A DNA stretch of 32,019 nucleotides from JAGOTP01 sp964443315 (lineage in GTDB: Bacteria > Patescibacteriota > Patescibacteriia > 2-12-FULL-60-25), in assembly GCA_964443315.1 (NCBI GenBank), contig CAYUCP010000004.1:1-32019 (forward strand), given 5' to 3'. The notes under the pieces are model-generated. The model worked only from the letters and a program-made list of their open reading frames with translations, did no database searches and was not told the origin of the DNA. Position 1 is the first letter of the stretch, and every line of letters starts with the position of its first letter. The position numbers and the translations under genes were made by a program. Shown one piece after another: positions 7,867 through 15,717 of the stretch.

Positions 7867-7919
7867 CGTGCGGGGTGCCTGACGATGAGCTCCTGGGTAG
7901 TCGTCGAGGGCCACGCACG
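7867..7919 (+). promoter_or_regulatory. Two-tier hairpin between the small gene and dinB
   Basis: CGTGCG (7867-7872) pairs with CGCACG (7914-7919) and, inside it, GACGA (7881-7885) pairs with TCGTC (7901-7905). There is no T-run, so it looks more like an attenuator-type or processing structure than a terminator. It ends 11 nt before the dinB ATG at 7931. Confidence 0.35.
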
Positions 7920-7930
7920 GGTGGGAAGAA

Positions 7931-9271
7931 ATGAGTCATACATACTCCTTTATGAACCTTAAGTCCTCTACACGGATCATCGCGCATATCGACATGAATT
8001 CGTTTTTTGCGACGGTCGAACAGCAGGCAAATCCGCGGCTGCGAGGGAGGCCGCTGGGTGTTTGTGCGTATCTCCATGAGCGTGGCTGTTTGATTGCTGC
8101 GTCGGTTGAAGCTAAACGGTTAGGGATGAAAGTTGGTATGCGCGTTGAAGAGGCGCGTGAAAAAGTGCCCGAAGCTGTGTTCATTCAAAATGAGCCAGCC
8201 AAGTATCGTTCGGTGATCGGGCGCGTATTTGCGATTTTGCGTCAGATTTCAGATCGGGTTGAGTATTACTCGATCGATGAAGCGTTTGTGGATCTCACGG
8301 GACTGTGTCGTGATACAGCGGAAGCGGCCTGGTTGCTTTCAAAGGTACAGTGGCGCATTCAGGAGGAAGTAGGGGAATGGCTTAAATGTTCCGTTGGGAT
8401 TGCGCCGAATCGTCGTTTGGCGAAGTTAGCTTCGGATCTGAAGAAGCCGAATGGGCTCGTTGTGTTTGATCCAGCAACGATCAACGATACGCTCGCGAGT
8501 TTACGAGTAGACGCCTTATGTGGAATTGGTCCACGGTTGCGAAGGCGGTTGAATAAAGCGGGGCTCTACACGTTACTCGATGTGAAGCGATCATCACCAC
8601 AAGAACTCATCCATCTCTTTGGAAAGAGTGGGTTTTTTCTGTGGGCTACGTTGTCTGGCATGGACGTTGATGCGAGTTTTGTAGATGGGCATACCGATCC
8701 AAAATCGGTTGGGCATTCGTACTGTGTTCCGCGGCATGTGAATCAGGCAGGGTTGGTATTTCCAGTCTTTTTACGTTTGTTAGAGCGAGCGGCGCGCCGG
8801 ATGCGGGTGATCGGGAAAAGCGCCTCTGGCATGAGTGTGACGGTAGGAATTCGCAAAGATGATGACAAAGACGAGATTCATGGCTGGGGCTTTCCATTTC
8901 GCTATACCCGTTCGTTAACACATGTTTTTCACGAGCCGGCGGATGATTCGTTTACGCTGATTCATCATGGGGCAGATCTGCTCCATCGGTTGTGGTCATT
9001 GAATGAGGAAGTTTCGTTCTTGGCAGTTACGTTTTGGGGACTTGTCACGCCTGGGGACCAACTGCGTTTTGATGGTTCCTCTTCGCTGCAAACGATCGAT
9101 ACAGGTGCTCCGTGGAAACGCGTGTCTCGGGCTATGGATCAAATTTGTAATCGCTACGGCGACGAAGCGATTCGGTTTGGGTCGATGCTAAAGTTAGAGG
9201 ATGAAGCGCCCGATCGAATCGGCTTCCGTAAGACGGTGGGAGTAGATGTGGTCCAAGAAGATGGAGGGTGA
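7931..9271 (+). CDS. dinB: DNA polymerase IV (Y-family, translesion)
   Basis: This error-prone polymerase copies damaged template DNA. The 446-residue protein has the Y-family catalytic motifs HIDMNSFF (Asp21) and YSIDEAF (Asp116, Glu117), followed by a helix-hairpin-helix-like thumb region (LCGIGPRLRRRLNKAGL) and a little-finger domain. The extra N-terminal 15 residues compared with many homologues make the start uncertain. ATG 7931 has a GGGAAGAA stretch directly before it. ATG 7952 has TACATA ending 7 nt upstream, matching the leaderless pattern, and may be the real start. I saw no LexA-type box. murL follows, so Pol IV and wall-precursor genes may share a transcript. Confidence 0.93.
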   Translation: MSHTYSFMNLKSSTRIIAHIDMNSFFATVEQQANPRLRGRPLGVCAYLHERGCLIAASVEAKRLGMKVGMRVEEAREKVPEAVFIQNEPAKYRSVIGRVFAILRQISDRVEYYSIDEAFVDLTGLCRDTAEAAWLLSKVQWRIQEEVGEWLKCSVGIAPNRRLAKLASDLKKPNGLVVFDPATINDTLASLRVDALCGIGPRLRRRLNKAGLYTLLDVKRSSPQELIHLFGKSGFFLWATLSGMDVDASFVDGHTDPKSVGHSYCVPRHVNQAGLVFPVFLRLLERAARRMRVIGKSASGMSVTVGIRKDDDKDEIHGWGFPFRYTRSLTHVFHEPADDSFTLIHHGADLLHRLWSLNEEVSFLAVTFWGLVTPGDQLRFDGSSSLQTIDTGAPWKRVSRAMDQICNRYGDEAIRFGSMLKLEDEAPDRIGFRKTVGVDVVQEDGG

Positions 9272-9320
9272 GTCTCTGTTGTCTTCGTTCCGTTCTTGCT
9301 CCAAACTACAGTCAGTTTCT

Positions 9321-10694
9321 ATGCATCCAGCTCAGCCTCGTGAATTTGTCTTTTCTCGCTATGCGCTTGACGAAGCGCGAGGCGAAGCTGTCTTTGAGTA
9401 CATAGTTCGCTTTGAGGAGCGTCCAGAAGAGCGATTTCAAGACGTCATGTCCTTGCCAAAAGAGGCACAGATCTCCGCTATTCCCTCGGTGTTACTTCAA
9501 CGTTGTTTGCAGTCGCTTCATCTGATCTTAGGCATCAGCTACTGGAAGATGTATTGCCCAGCCAAGATGTGTTTGGAGGCGGGGTATGGATTGGATGCAG
9601 AGCAGGCCGAATTTTGGACGACAGTCTATACCAAGGGATTAGGTGAATTCTTTTACCGACACCAGATTGATTTTCGAGATCTTATTCATTTTCCAGTCAG
9701 TGTAGATCAGGCGGAGAAGGCGATTCCATACACGCGAAAGAATCGCGTCTTACTGCCTATCGGTGGGGGAAAAGACTCCATGGTTTCGGCAGATCTGCTC
9801 ACAGAAGCTGGTATTCCATTTCGTCCGTTTGTGTACGGCGCTTCAAAGGTGCAAGCGGATGTAATGCAGTTTTTTACTGAGCGAGAATTGAGCGTACAGA
9901 CAAAGCTAGATCTGCAGATGATCGCGTTGTCCAAAGCCGGAGCTGCTTACAATGGACATGTTCCAATCACGACGGTTTGGAGTTTTGGCGCCTTATTCAT
10001 GGCGGTCCTCTGTGATTACGCGTGGGTTGTGTTTTCGAACGAAGCGAGTGCAAGCGAGGGAAATGTCGAATATCTAGGACTGGAGATCAACCATCAATGG
10101 TCAAAGTCGATAGAGGCCGAACAGCTCATTCGGAACTACATCCATCGCTATGTGACGCCAGACGTGACCTTATTCTCCTTGCTTCGTCCGTTGTCTGAGC
10201 TTGCGATTGCGAAACGATTTTCACGTTCTGCGAAGCGGTATCTCGGGCACGTCTCGAGCTGCAACCGCAACTTTGTCGTAAGCAGGGCTCAACCAGAGCG
10301 AATTGGAAAAGCCTACTGGTGTGGTGAGTGTCCTAAGTGCGCCTTTGTTTTTGCGTTGCTGGCCGCGTTTGTTCCCAAAGATCAGCTGGTTGATGCGATT
10401 GGGAAAGATTTATTTGCGGATGGGAGTCTCGAAGAAGTGTATCGAGAATTGTTAGGGATAAAAGGGATCAAGCCATTTGAATGCGTCGGGACGCCGGAAG
10501 AAACCCGGTTGGCATTCTATCTGGCAGCAAAAACAGGATCATATACAGGCGAGCCCATTATGGGATTATTCCAGACGGAAGTGGCTCCACTTGTGTCTGA
10601 TTGGTCTGCACTGGAGGCGCGAGTCCTTACTCCGAATCCGGATACGGTTGCCCTGTTGCCAAAGCCGTTTCAGGCTGTGTACACGACGCTATGA
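9321..10694 (+). CDS. murL: UDP-MurNAc-L-Ala-L-Glu epimerase
   Basis: MurL converts the L-glutamate of UDP-MurNAc-L-Ala-L-Glu to the D-form, an alternative to making free D-glutamate with MurI. The protein has a PP-loop-like GGGKDS (about residues 148-153), the segment NGHVPIT, the sequence SNEASASEGN, NHQWSKS (about 257-263) and a WCGECPKC cysteine motif (about 334-341), all as I recall for the Xanthomonas MurL family. The frame is open from an ATG at 9246, overlapping dinB by 26 nt with a GGGAG before it. Conserved sequence begins near REFVFSRY, and TACAGT lies 8 nt before the ATG at 9321, so I favour 9321 (457 residues). The stop overlaps the next start as ATGA, which ties it to murD2. Confidence 0.85.
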   Translation: MHPAQPREFVFSRYALDEARGEAVFEYIVRFEERPEERFQDVMSLPKEAQISAIPSVLLQRCLQSLHLILGISYWKMYCPAKMCLEAGYGLDAEQAEFWTTVYTKGLGEFFYRHQIDFRDLIHFPVSVDQAEKAIPYTRKNRVLLPIGGGKDSMVSADLLTEAGIPFRPFVYGASKVQADVMQFFTERELSVQTKLDLQMIALSKAGAAYNGHVPITTVWSFGALFMAVLCDYAWVVFSNEASASEGNVEYLGLEINHQWSKSIEAEQLIRNYIHRYVTPDVTLFSLLRPLSELAIAKRFSRSAKRYLGHVSSCNRNFVVSRAQPERIGKAYWCGECPKCAFVFALLAAFVPKDQLVDAIGKDLFADGSLEEVYRELLGIKGIKPFECVGTPEETRLAFYLAAKTGSYTGEPIMGLFQTEVAPLVSDWSALEARVLTPNPDTVALLPKPFQAVYTTL

Positions 10695-11923
10695 CCATTT
10701 TTGAGTTACAAACAAAACGGAAGATCGTCCTGCTTGGATATGGGAAAGAAGGGCAATCGACAGAGCGCTTTCTCCAAGCACATGCACCTCAGGCTGAGAT
10801 CGTAATCGCAGATCAAGCGCGTGATGCCGACTATCTTTCTTTGCAAACAACGGGTGATCTGGTGATTAAGACGCCAGGCATTCCTAAGCATCTCGTGACA
10901 GTCCCATACACAACGGCGACAAACATTTTTTTTGCCAACGTTAAAAAACCCATCGTAGGCGTTACGGGATCAAAAGGAAAAAGCACAACTTCCTCGCTGA
11001 TTGCAGCAATGCTTCAGGCGGCCGGGAAGCGAGTGCGGCTTATTGGAAATATCGGCACACCAGCGCTTGATGTGTTTGATGAGGATGCGCTCACGGATGT
11101 CTACGTGATGGAGCTCTCGAGTTATCAGCTCGATGATCTTGAACGTGGTCCCAAAATTGCTGTTTTTACAAGCTTCTTTCCTGAGCACTTGGATTATCAT
11201 GGTTCGCTCGAAGCGTATCTCGATGCGAAGGCGAATATCGTGCGAAAAGGGGACAAAGATCAGCTCTTTGTCTACAACGCGCGGTATCCTGAACTCCAGG
11301 AGCTTGTCGCGGATGCGCCGGGGACTGCGTTGCCATTCGTGGAAGAGGTGCCGTTTTCTCTCGAGGCTTTGCGTCTGCGAGGTGCACATAACGTGCAAAA
11401 CGTGTGTGGAGCCTGGACGGTCGCAGAACAATTGGGTGTAACGGCGACGCAGGCAGAAGAAGCGATTCAAAGCTTCGAGCCGCTTCCGCATCGCCTCACA
11501 GAGGTCGGGACGTATCACGGAATTACCTTTGTGGATGACGCGATTGCGACGGCTCCAGAGGCAACTATTCAAGCGCTTCAATCGGTTCCAAAGGTCGAAA
11601 CGTTGTTCTTGGGCGGAACGGATCGAGGATATGCGTTTGATGAGCTGGCCAAGATGATTGATGCTTCAAGTGTGAGAAATATTGTATTATTTCCAGATAC
11701 CGGCGAAAAAATAAAGGCCGCACTTTTGCGGCAGTCACGTCGGTCGTTTGCATTCTGTGAAACGGAGTCGATGGAAGAGGCGGTGCGTTTTGCCTATGCG
11801 CATACGTCCGTTGGAATGACATGTTTATTGTCGACGGCTTCCCCGAGTTATCGTCTGTGGAAAAATTTTGAACACAAGGGAGACGAATTCGTGAAATGGG
11901 TGAAAGAGTTGGGAAAGGAGTAG
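10691..11923 (+). CDS. murD2: UDP-MurNAc-L-Ala--L-glutamate ligase, MurD2
   Basis: MurD2 adds L-glutamate (not D-glutamate) to UDP-MurNAc-L-Ala using ATP; MurL then epimerises it. The 410-residue protein has an N-terminal Rossmann-like nucleotide domain (VLLGYGKEG), the Mur ligase P-loop GSKGKST (93-99), the central-domain sequence FPEHLDYHGSLEAY, and the C-terminal region near LGGTDRGYAF. The start ATG at 10691 overlaps the murL TGA by 4 nt (ATGA), so translation is probably coupled. The upstream open frame from 10601 lies inside murL and is rejected. The MurD family assignment is firm; the L-Glu preference is inferred from the fixed partnership with MurL. A hairpin at 11931-11955 follows. 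Confidence 0.85.
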   Translation: MTIFELQTKRKIVLLGYGKEGQSTERFLQAHAPQAEIVIADQARDADYLSLQTTGDLVIKTPGIPKHLVTVPYTTATNIFFANVKKPIVGVTGSKGKSTTSSLIAAMLQAAGKRVRLIGNIGTPALDVFDEDALTDVYVMELSSYQLDDLERGPKIAVFTSFFPEHLDYHGSLEAYLDAKANIVRKGDKDQLFVYNARYPELQELVADAPGTALPFVEEVPFSLEALRLRGAHNVQNVCGAWTVAEQLGVTATQAEEAIQSFEPLPHRLTEVGTYHGITFVDDAIATAPEATIQALQSVPKVETLFLGGTDRGYAFDELAKMIDASSVRNIVLFPDTGEKIKAALLRQSRRSFAFCETESMEEAVRFAYAHTSVGMTCLLSTASPSYRLWKNFEHKGDEFVKWVKELGKE

Positions 11924-11930
11924 GAGCCGC

Positions 11931-11955
11931 ATCATCGATTCTGTGAATCGGTGAT
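11931..11955 (+). terminator. Hairpin after murD2
   Basis: ATCATCGATTC (11931-11941) pairs with GAATCGGTGAT (11945-11955) with one G-U pair around TGT. It begins 7 nt after the murD2 stop. There is only a weak T content downstream, so it is a probable but non-canonical terminator. Confidence 0.5.
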
Positions 11956-11964
11956 CTGGTTCCT

Positions 11965-11991
11965 GGGCGCGCGCGTGAGTGCGGCGCGCCC
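11965..11991 (-). terminator. GC-rich hairpin at the 3' end of island 1
   Basis: GGGCGCGC (11965-11972) pairs perfectly with GCGCGCCC (11984-11991). With a second stem (CTCGGC/GCCGAG, about 12013-12030) it lies downstream of the minus-strand gene ending at 12031. No T-run follows, as in some GC-rich genomes. Confidence 0.4.
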
Positions 11992-12030
11992 GGCGGACCC
12001 GATTGTTTAGGCTCGGCGGTCCAGCCGAGG

Positions 12031-12396
12031 TTAGAGGTGTTTCTTCCGGCTCGCACGAGCGTGCTTGATGAGCCGATAGTAGTCGTCCGCCGCCTCCTTG
12101 AGGTCGTCGGCTGTGATGGGCTGGTTGCCCCTCTTCGCTTTGGCGATCTCGACGAAGCTGCGCGCTTCGGCTGCCTCAGACTCTCGGTTGTCGATGTCCC
12201 GCATCTCGCGGTATCGCCAGACGTTGATGATCGCCAGGACCGGCATCCGCAGCGTCCAGATGATACCGACGAGGAGCCCCAGGAAGAACAAGATCTTGCT
12301 GTAGAGCGCGATGGTCTCCCCGAGCTGACGGAGCTGGTCCATCGTCTGGGGCATGCCATTCAAGGCGTCGATCAGGCGCTGCAGGGTTTCGAGCAT
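12031..12396 (-). CDS. Island 1: small membrane protein of GC-rich composition
   Basis: This predicted 121-residue protein has an amphipathic N-terminus (MLETLQRLIDALNGM), a long hydrophobic stretch (about residues 35-62, LFFLGLLVGIIW then MPVLAIINVW), which may be one or two membrane helices, and a charged, Lys/Arg/Asp-rich C-terminal tail. I do not recognise it. A GTG at 12414 could extend it by six residues. Codons end mostly in C or G, unlike the neighbouring genes. A strong minus-strand promoter (12498-12526) lies about 100 nt upstream, and the leader contains a two-tier hairpin (12446-12484). This is the only gene I can support between murD2 and tRNA-Thr; the flanks hold hairpins and promoters. 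Confidence 0.55.
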   Translation of the reverse strand: MLETLQRLIDALNGMPQTMDQLRQLGETIALYSKILFFLGLLVGIIWTLRMPVLAIINVWRYREMRDIDNRESEAAEARSFVEIAKAKRGNQPITADDLKEAADDYYRLIKHARASRKKHL

Positions 12397-12445
12397 GGTG
12401 GTCGCCTTTGGCACCGGTTGGTTTGAGCGAAAGTGCTGTTCCGGC

Positions 12446-12484
12446 CGCCTCTCTAGGGCCAGATGGATTGGCCGCGGGGAGGCG
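12446..12484 (-). promoter_or_regulatory. Structured 5' leader of island 1
   Basis: CGCCTC (12446-12451) pairs with GAGGCG (12479-12484), and within it GGCCA (12457-12461) pairs with TGGCC (12469-12473). The structure lies in the roughly 95-nt leader between promoter and start codon, and the leader has no obvious known riboswitch. Confidence 0.4.
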
Positions 12485-12497
12485 TCCAGAACAAGAC

Positions 12498-12526
12498 ACT
12501 ATAGCGCAAAATAGGCAAAAAGTCAA
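12498..12526 (-). promoter_or_regulatory. Strong minus-strand promoter of island 1
   Basis: TTGACT (12526-12521), a spacer of exactly 17 nt and TATAGT (12503-12498) give a near-consensus sigma70 promoter facing the gene ending at 12031. It sits at the boundary where base composition changes from AT-richer to GC-rich. Confidence 0.75.
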
Positions 12527-12584
12527 TCTATCAGCTGTTTTTTGAGAGCTGAACTTTATCGCTTAACCAAGGTCTTTTTGTGGG

Positions 12585-12613
12585 TTGACGTCTCTGGGAG
12601 GATCTCGTATTCT
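12585..12613 (+). promoter_or_regulatory. Promoter of tRNA-Thr
   Basis: TTGACG (12585-12590), a 17-nt spacer and TATTCT (12608-12613) precede the tRNA 5' end at 12636 by 22 nt. Confidence 0.65.
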
Positions 12614-12635
12614 ACGCCTGCTTTCGAGCATTTCC

Positions 12636-12711
12636 GCCGAAGTAGCTCAGCTGGTAGAGCAACGGTTTTGTAAACCGTAGGTCACCGGTTCAAACCCGGT
12701 CTTCGGCTCCA
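12636..12711 (+). tRNA. tRNA-Thr (TGT)
   Basis: GCCGAAG pairs with CTTCGGC in the acceptor stem. The D arm is AGCTC...GAGC, the anticodon stem ACGGT/ACCGT carries loop TTTGTAA with anticodon TGT, and the T arm is ACCGG/CCGGT around TTCAAAC. Discriminator T and an encoded CCA (12709-12711) complete a 76-nt gene. Confidence 0.96.
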
Positions 12712-12721
12712 TCGCTAAAAC

Positions 12722-12750
12722 TTGCCAAAAACAAGCCTTTCGCGTATCCT
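12722..12750 (+). promoter_or_regulatory. Promoter of the L33 gene
   Basis: TTGCCA (12722-12727), a 17-nt spacer and TATCCT (12745-12750) precede the ATG at 12768 by 17 nt, giving a leader of only about 10 nt. No Shine-Dalgarno is present in it. Confidence 0.5.
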
Positions 12751-12767
12751 CTCCCCATTCTAAGCCT

Positions 12768-12923
12768 ATGTCCCAAGACTACTTGATCAAGTTGGCCTGT
12801 ACGAACTGTCAGAAGACCAACTACCAATCCACGAAGAACAAGAAGACGATCAAAGCTCGTCTTGAGTTGAATAAGTTCTGCGCGCACTGCAAAGCACACC
12901 AGGCGCACAAAGAAACCAAATAA
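12768..12923 (+). CDS. rpmG: 50S ribosomal protein L33
   Basis: This 51-residue protein of the large ribosomal subunit starts MSQDYLIKLACTNC. It has two Cys pairs (CTNC and CAHC), forming the zinc-ribbon version of L33, and is rich in Lys. The ATG at 12768 follows a short leader and has its own promoter (12722-12750). The gene sits between tRNA-Thr and a terminator with a UUCG-loop hairpin, so it forms a single-gene unit. Confidence 0.9.
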   Translation: MSQDYLIKLACTNCQKTNYQSTKNKKTIKARLELNKFCAHCKAHQAHKETK

Positions 12924-12937
12924 GACGCTGGTTTCCC

Positions 12938-12965
12938 AGAACGGAGGGCTTCGGCCCTCCGTTCT
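12938..12965 (+). terminator. Intrinsic terminator with TTCG loop
   Basis: A perfect 12-bp GC-rich stem (12938-12949 with 12954-12965) closes a TTCG tetraloop 14 nt after the L33 stop. The T-run is short, but the stem is very stable. It immediately abuts the promoter of the next gene. Confidence 0.75.
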
Positions 12966-12973
12966 GTTATCAT
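12966..12973 (+). promoter_or_regulatory. Extended -10 of the nuclease gene, leaderless
   Basis: TATCAT (12968-12973) preceded by a TG-like extension ends 7 nt before ATG 12981. The hexamer begins two nucleotides after the terminator stem, so the upstream -35 zone overlaps that hairpin. Confidence 0.45.
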
Positions 12974-12980
12974 GAATCTT

Positions 12981-14453
12981 ATGGCTCACGCGCCTACGAC
13001 ATTTTCTGACCAAGATTTGCTGCGCTATCTCCAATGTCCGCACTGGCCCTATTGGGAGCTGTTTGGCGATGCCACGGTAAAACATCAGGGAATGGAGGCG
13101 CGAGAGGTGTTGATGCAGGGGAGGCTCACGAAAGAAAAAAAGATCGCTCAAGCTGTCTATGGACGGCTAGTTTCTGTGACGGGAAAAACGGATGAGGCGC
13201 GTGCTGCGAGCACGCTTCGTCTCATGAAACGAGGTGTAACCGCCATCTATAACGGAGTGTTACTGTGCGAAGAGGTACTCGGGCGGCCGACGCTCCTCGT
13301 GCGAAAAGAGGAGCCGAGTGCATTGGGTGACTGGTCGTATATCCCTGTCCTCGTGAAGCGTCGCCATGTCTTGCGAAAAGAAGATCATCTACACGTCGGG
13401 TGGCAGGGATGGTTACTCGCGGCTGTCCAGGGAAGCATTCCAACCGAGGGCTACGTCCTGAGTCCTGATGGTGTACCGCTATCAAGTGATCCGCGTGATG
13501 CGGAGATCGAAGTCAAAGAGATATTGGAAGAATTGCGTCGGATCAAGGCGGGGGAATGTCCCGAGCCAACATTGCGCAAAGCCTGTTTAGATACCTCACC
13601 TTGGGGGGTGTGTTGTTTGGAATTAGCTGAACGAACGCGTGATATTGCGCTTCTTTTTCAGGTGAATCGCCGACAACGAGAAGCGCTTCGTCAGGTGGGA
13701 ATCACAACAGTCGATCAAACCGCTGCGATGGATCCGGTTCAGCTCTCGGGTGCTGATCCACGCTTAACAACAAAAACCCTCCAGTCGGTTCAGCGTCAGG
13801 CGCGAAGCTTGGAAGAAGATGCGATCATTGTGCGCGCGCCGTTTAAGCCAAGTACTTGTTCATACGAAATCCATTTTGATATCGAAAGTCATCCACCAAC
13901 CGATACGGACTATCTGTTTGGGTGTTTGGTGCGTGATAAAGTTCGTGAAACAGAGGAGTATGTTTCGTTTGTGGCCAAACGGTTAGGTGATGAAAAGCGA
14001 CTCTGGACCAAGTTCTTAGCTTGGATCAAGACGCTTCCAGAAGACTACCGGGTGTACCACTATTCGATGTTTGAATTTGAACGATTGGGAGTGCTCGCGA
14101 GGCGCTATCAAACAGAGAATGACGAAGCATTGCAGCAGTTTATGGACTCGATGGTGGATATGAATGAGTTGGTAAAAGATTATGCGGTGTTTCCGCTTTA
14201 CATCTATAGTTTGAAGAATATCGGGAAGCTGGTTGGAGCAACGTGGAAAGGGGCTGTTTCGCACGGAGCGGATTCGGTTGGTGTCTATGAGCGTTGGCTC
14301 AAACAAAAGCAGCCAGCCGATCTAGAATCGCTCATTCGTTATAACGAAGAAGATACATGGGCAACGGCGACATTGCTCGATTGGCTCACGGACTATGCCC
14401 AAACGGAAACCATCTACCATCGGCCGTTTCCGTGGGAGGCGAAAATCAGTTAA
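12981..14453 (+). CDS. Putative nuclease: RecB-like domain plus RNase H-like exonuclease domain (TM0106-type)
   Basis: The 490-residue protein resembles the TM0106 group: an N-terminal RecB/PD-(D/E)XK-type region (about residues 1-200) and a C-terminal RNase H-like exonuclease domain (about residues 290-480). Visible features are the N-terminal LRYLQCPHWPYWEL, the VLVKRR strand expected to carry the RecB lysine, a later cysteine cluster (KACLDTSPWGVCCLEL) that together with the first Cys could hold an iron-sulfur cluster, HFDIES with the first exonuclease acids, and YNEEDTWAT near the end. An HhH-like segment (QVGITTVDQTAAMDP) joins them. The ATG 12981 is chosen because TATCAT ends 7 nt upstream; 12972 would add three residues. 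The DNA or RNA substrate is unknown. Confidence 0.7.
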   Translation: MAHAPTTFSDQDLLRYLQCPHWPYWELFGDATVKHQGMEAREVLMQGRLTKEKKIAQAVYGRLVSVTGKTDEARAASTLRLMKRGVTAIYNGVLLCEEVLGRPTLLVRKEEPSALGDWSYIPVLVKRRHVLRKEDHLHVGWQGWLLAAVQGSIPTEGYVLSPDGVPLSSDPRDAEIEVKEILEELRRIKAGECPEPTLRKACLDTSPWGVCCLELAERTRDIALLFQVNRRQREALRQVGITTVDQTAAMDPVQLSGADPRLTTKTLQSVQRQARSLEEDAIIVRAPFKPSTCSYEIHFDIESHPPTDTDYLFGCLVRDKVRETEEYVSFVAKRLGDEKRLWTKFLAWIKTLPEDYRVYHYSMFEFERLGVLARRYQTENDEALQQFMDSMVDMNELVKDYAVFPLYIYSLKNIGKLVGATWKGAVSHGADSVGVYERWLKQKQPADLESLIRYNEEDTWATATLLDWLTDYAQTETIYHRPFPWEAKIS

Positions 14454-14462
14454 GCTGAATCC

Positions 14463-15707
14463 ATGTCTATGAATCGTTTTTTGGTGTCACTAGCGGTGTC
14501 CATTGTAGGCCTTACGTCTCTCGTTGTTGGAAGCGTTCAGGCGCAGACGAATGCTGTTCCGGATGTTGTTGCTACCTCAAGTACAACGTCTACGCCAACG
14601 ACCGTGGTGAGTGCGACGAACACGGGCGCGACGGTTGAAACGGGTGAGGGTGGCCGCGATGGGCAATATGAACGTGCGATGGTTGAAGAGGTGAAACAGG
14701 GAGCTCAGCCAACAGCAAGTGGCGCGACGCAGATAGAGTCGTATACGATACGCTTTCTTTCGGGAACGCTTAAAGGGCAAACGCGTCAGATTACAAACGA
14801 TGTCGGCTCGAATCCGTACGGCATTCAGCCACGCAAAGGAGACAAGGTAGTCGTGTTGATTCAGTCGTCGGCTGACATGGGCCAATTGTTCTTCATTGAA
14901 GGCTACGACCGACGCGCAGCGATGATCTGGTTGGTCGTGTTGTTTGTGCTTGTACTGGTCTTGCTTGCGGGTTGGCAGGGGTTGAAGGTGGCTGGCTCGA
15001 TCATTATTTCGATTGCGTTGATCGGGTATGTCCTGATTCCAGCGTTTTTACGTGGAGTAAATCCGATTCCGGTAGCGATCATCTTGAGCGGAATGTTTAC
15101 CTTAGTATCTGGTGGTTTCTCTCTTGGGTGGAATCGTAAAACGTACGTCACGGCTATTGGAACGATGGGTGGCGCGTTGGTTGCCTATCTTATTTCTTGG
15201 ATTTTCGCCGATTGGGCTCACTTGAACGGTCTATCGACGGAAGAAGATCGGTTATTCTTTGATAAGAATCCAGGGCTAAATCCACGCGGTCTATTGTTTG
15301 CGGGGATCATTATCGCCTCAGCTGGTGTGGTGGAAGATGTGGCGGTATCAATCGCGTCAGGAATTGCTGAGGTGAAGCGAGCGAATCCGCGCTTGTCGTT
15401 CCGTCAGCTGTTTCAAGCTGGGATGACGATGGGAAACGACCACATGAGTGCGCTCGCGAATACACTGATCTATGCCTATGTTGGTGGATCGCTTTCAACA
15501 CTTCTTCTCTATACGCAGTTTGGCGGTTCGTGGCTTAAATTTGTGAACTTCGACAGTGTTGTTGATGAAGTGATTCGTTCGTTGTCGGGTACGATCGGCT
15601 TAGTTTTTACCGTACCGATCACAGCGCTCCTTACCGCGTGGGTCTTCCAGAAACGAAATGTGACGCAAGAAGAGGTGGGGAGAGGTCACGTGGGTCATAC
15701 GCACTAG
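14463..15707 (+). CDS. YibE/F family membrane protein
   Basis: This 414-residue protein has an N-terminal signal or anchor (RFLVSLAVSIVGLTSLVV), an extracytoplasmic region of about 100 residues that includes the beta-strand segment FLSGTLKGQTRQITND, and a C-terminal set of about seven hydrophobic helices from residue 155 on. The family features (AGVVEDVAVSIASGIAEVK and MTMGNDHMSALANTLIYAY) fit PF07907. Its biochemical role is not established; transport has been proposed for some members. The ATG at 14463 begins 9 nt after the nuclease stop, and TAAGCT ends 6 nt before it. Confidence 0.85.
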   Translation: MSMNRFLVSLAVSIVGLTSLVVGSVQAQTNAVPDVVATSSTTSTPTTVVSATNTGATVETGEGGRDGQYERAMVEEVKQGAQPTASGATQIESYTIRFLSGTLKGQTRQITNDVGSNPYGIQPRKGDKVVVLIQSSADMGQLFFIEGYDRRAAMIWLVVLFVLVLVLLAGWQGLKVAGSIIISIALIGYVLIPAFLRGVNPIPVAIILSGMFTLVSGGFSLGWNRKTYVTAIGTMGGALVAYLISWIFADWAHLNGLSTEEDRLFFDKNPGLNPRGLLFAGIIIASAGVVEDVAVSIASGIAEVKRANPRLSFRQLFQAGMTMGNDHMSALANTLIYAYVGGSLSTLLLYTQFGGSWLKFVNFDSVVDEVIRSLSGTIGLVFTVPITALLTAWVFQKRNVTQEEVGRGHVGHTH

Positions 15708-15717
15708 CCAAACATGT

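Noticed and set aside
9246..9320. Longer murL start at 9246
   Set aside because: It is possible (GGGAG 3 nt upstream), but the spacing is short and conserved sequence begins near 9321, where a -10-like TACAGT precedes the ATG by 8 nt; not fully excluded.
11565..12359. 264-residue minus-strand frame overlapping murD2
   Set aside because: The translation is Ser/Arg/Thr rich and low in structure, and it overlaps the murD2 3' end and the island 1 gene in a different frame.
11956..12526. Integron cassette or insertion sequence
   Set aside because: I looked for attC-like GTTRRRY/RYYYAAC pairs, terminal inverted repeats and target duplications at all three island edges and found none convincing; no integrase or transposase is present.
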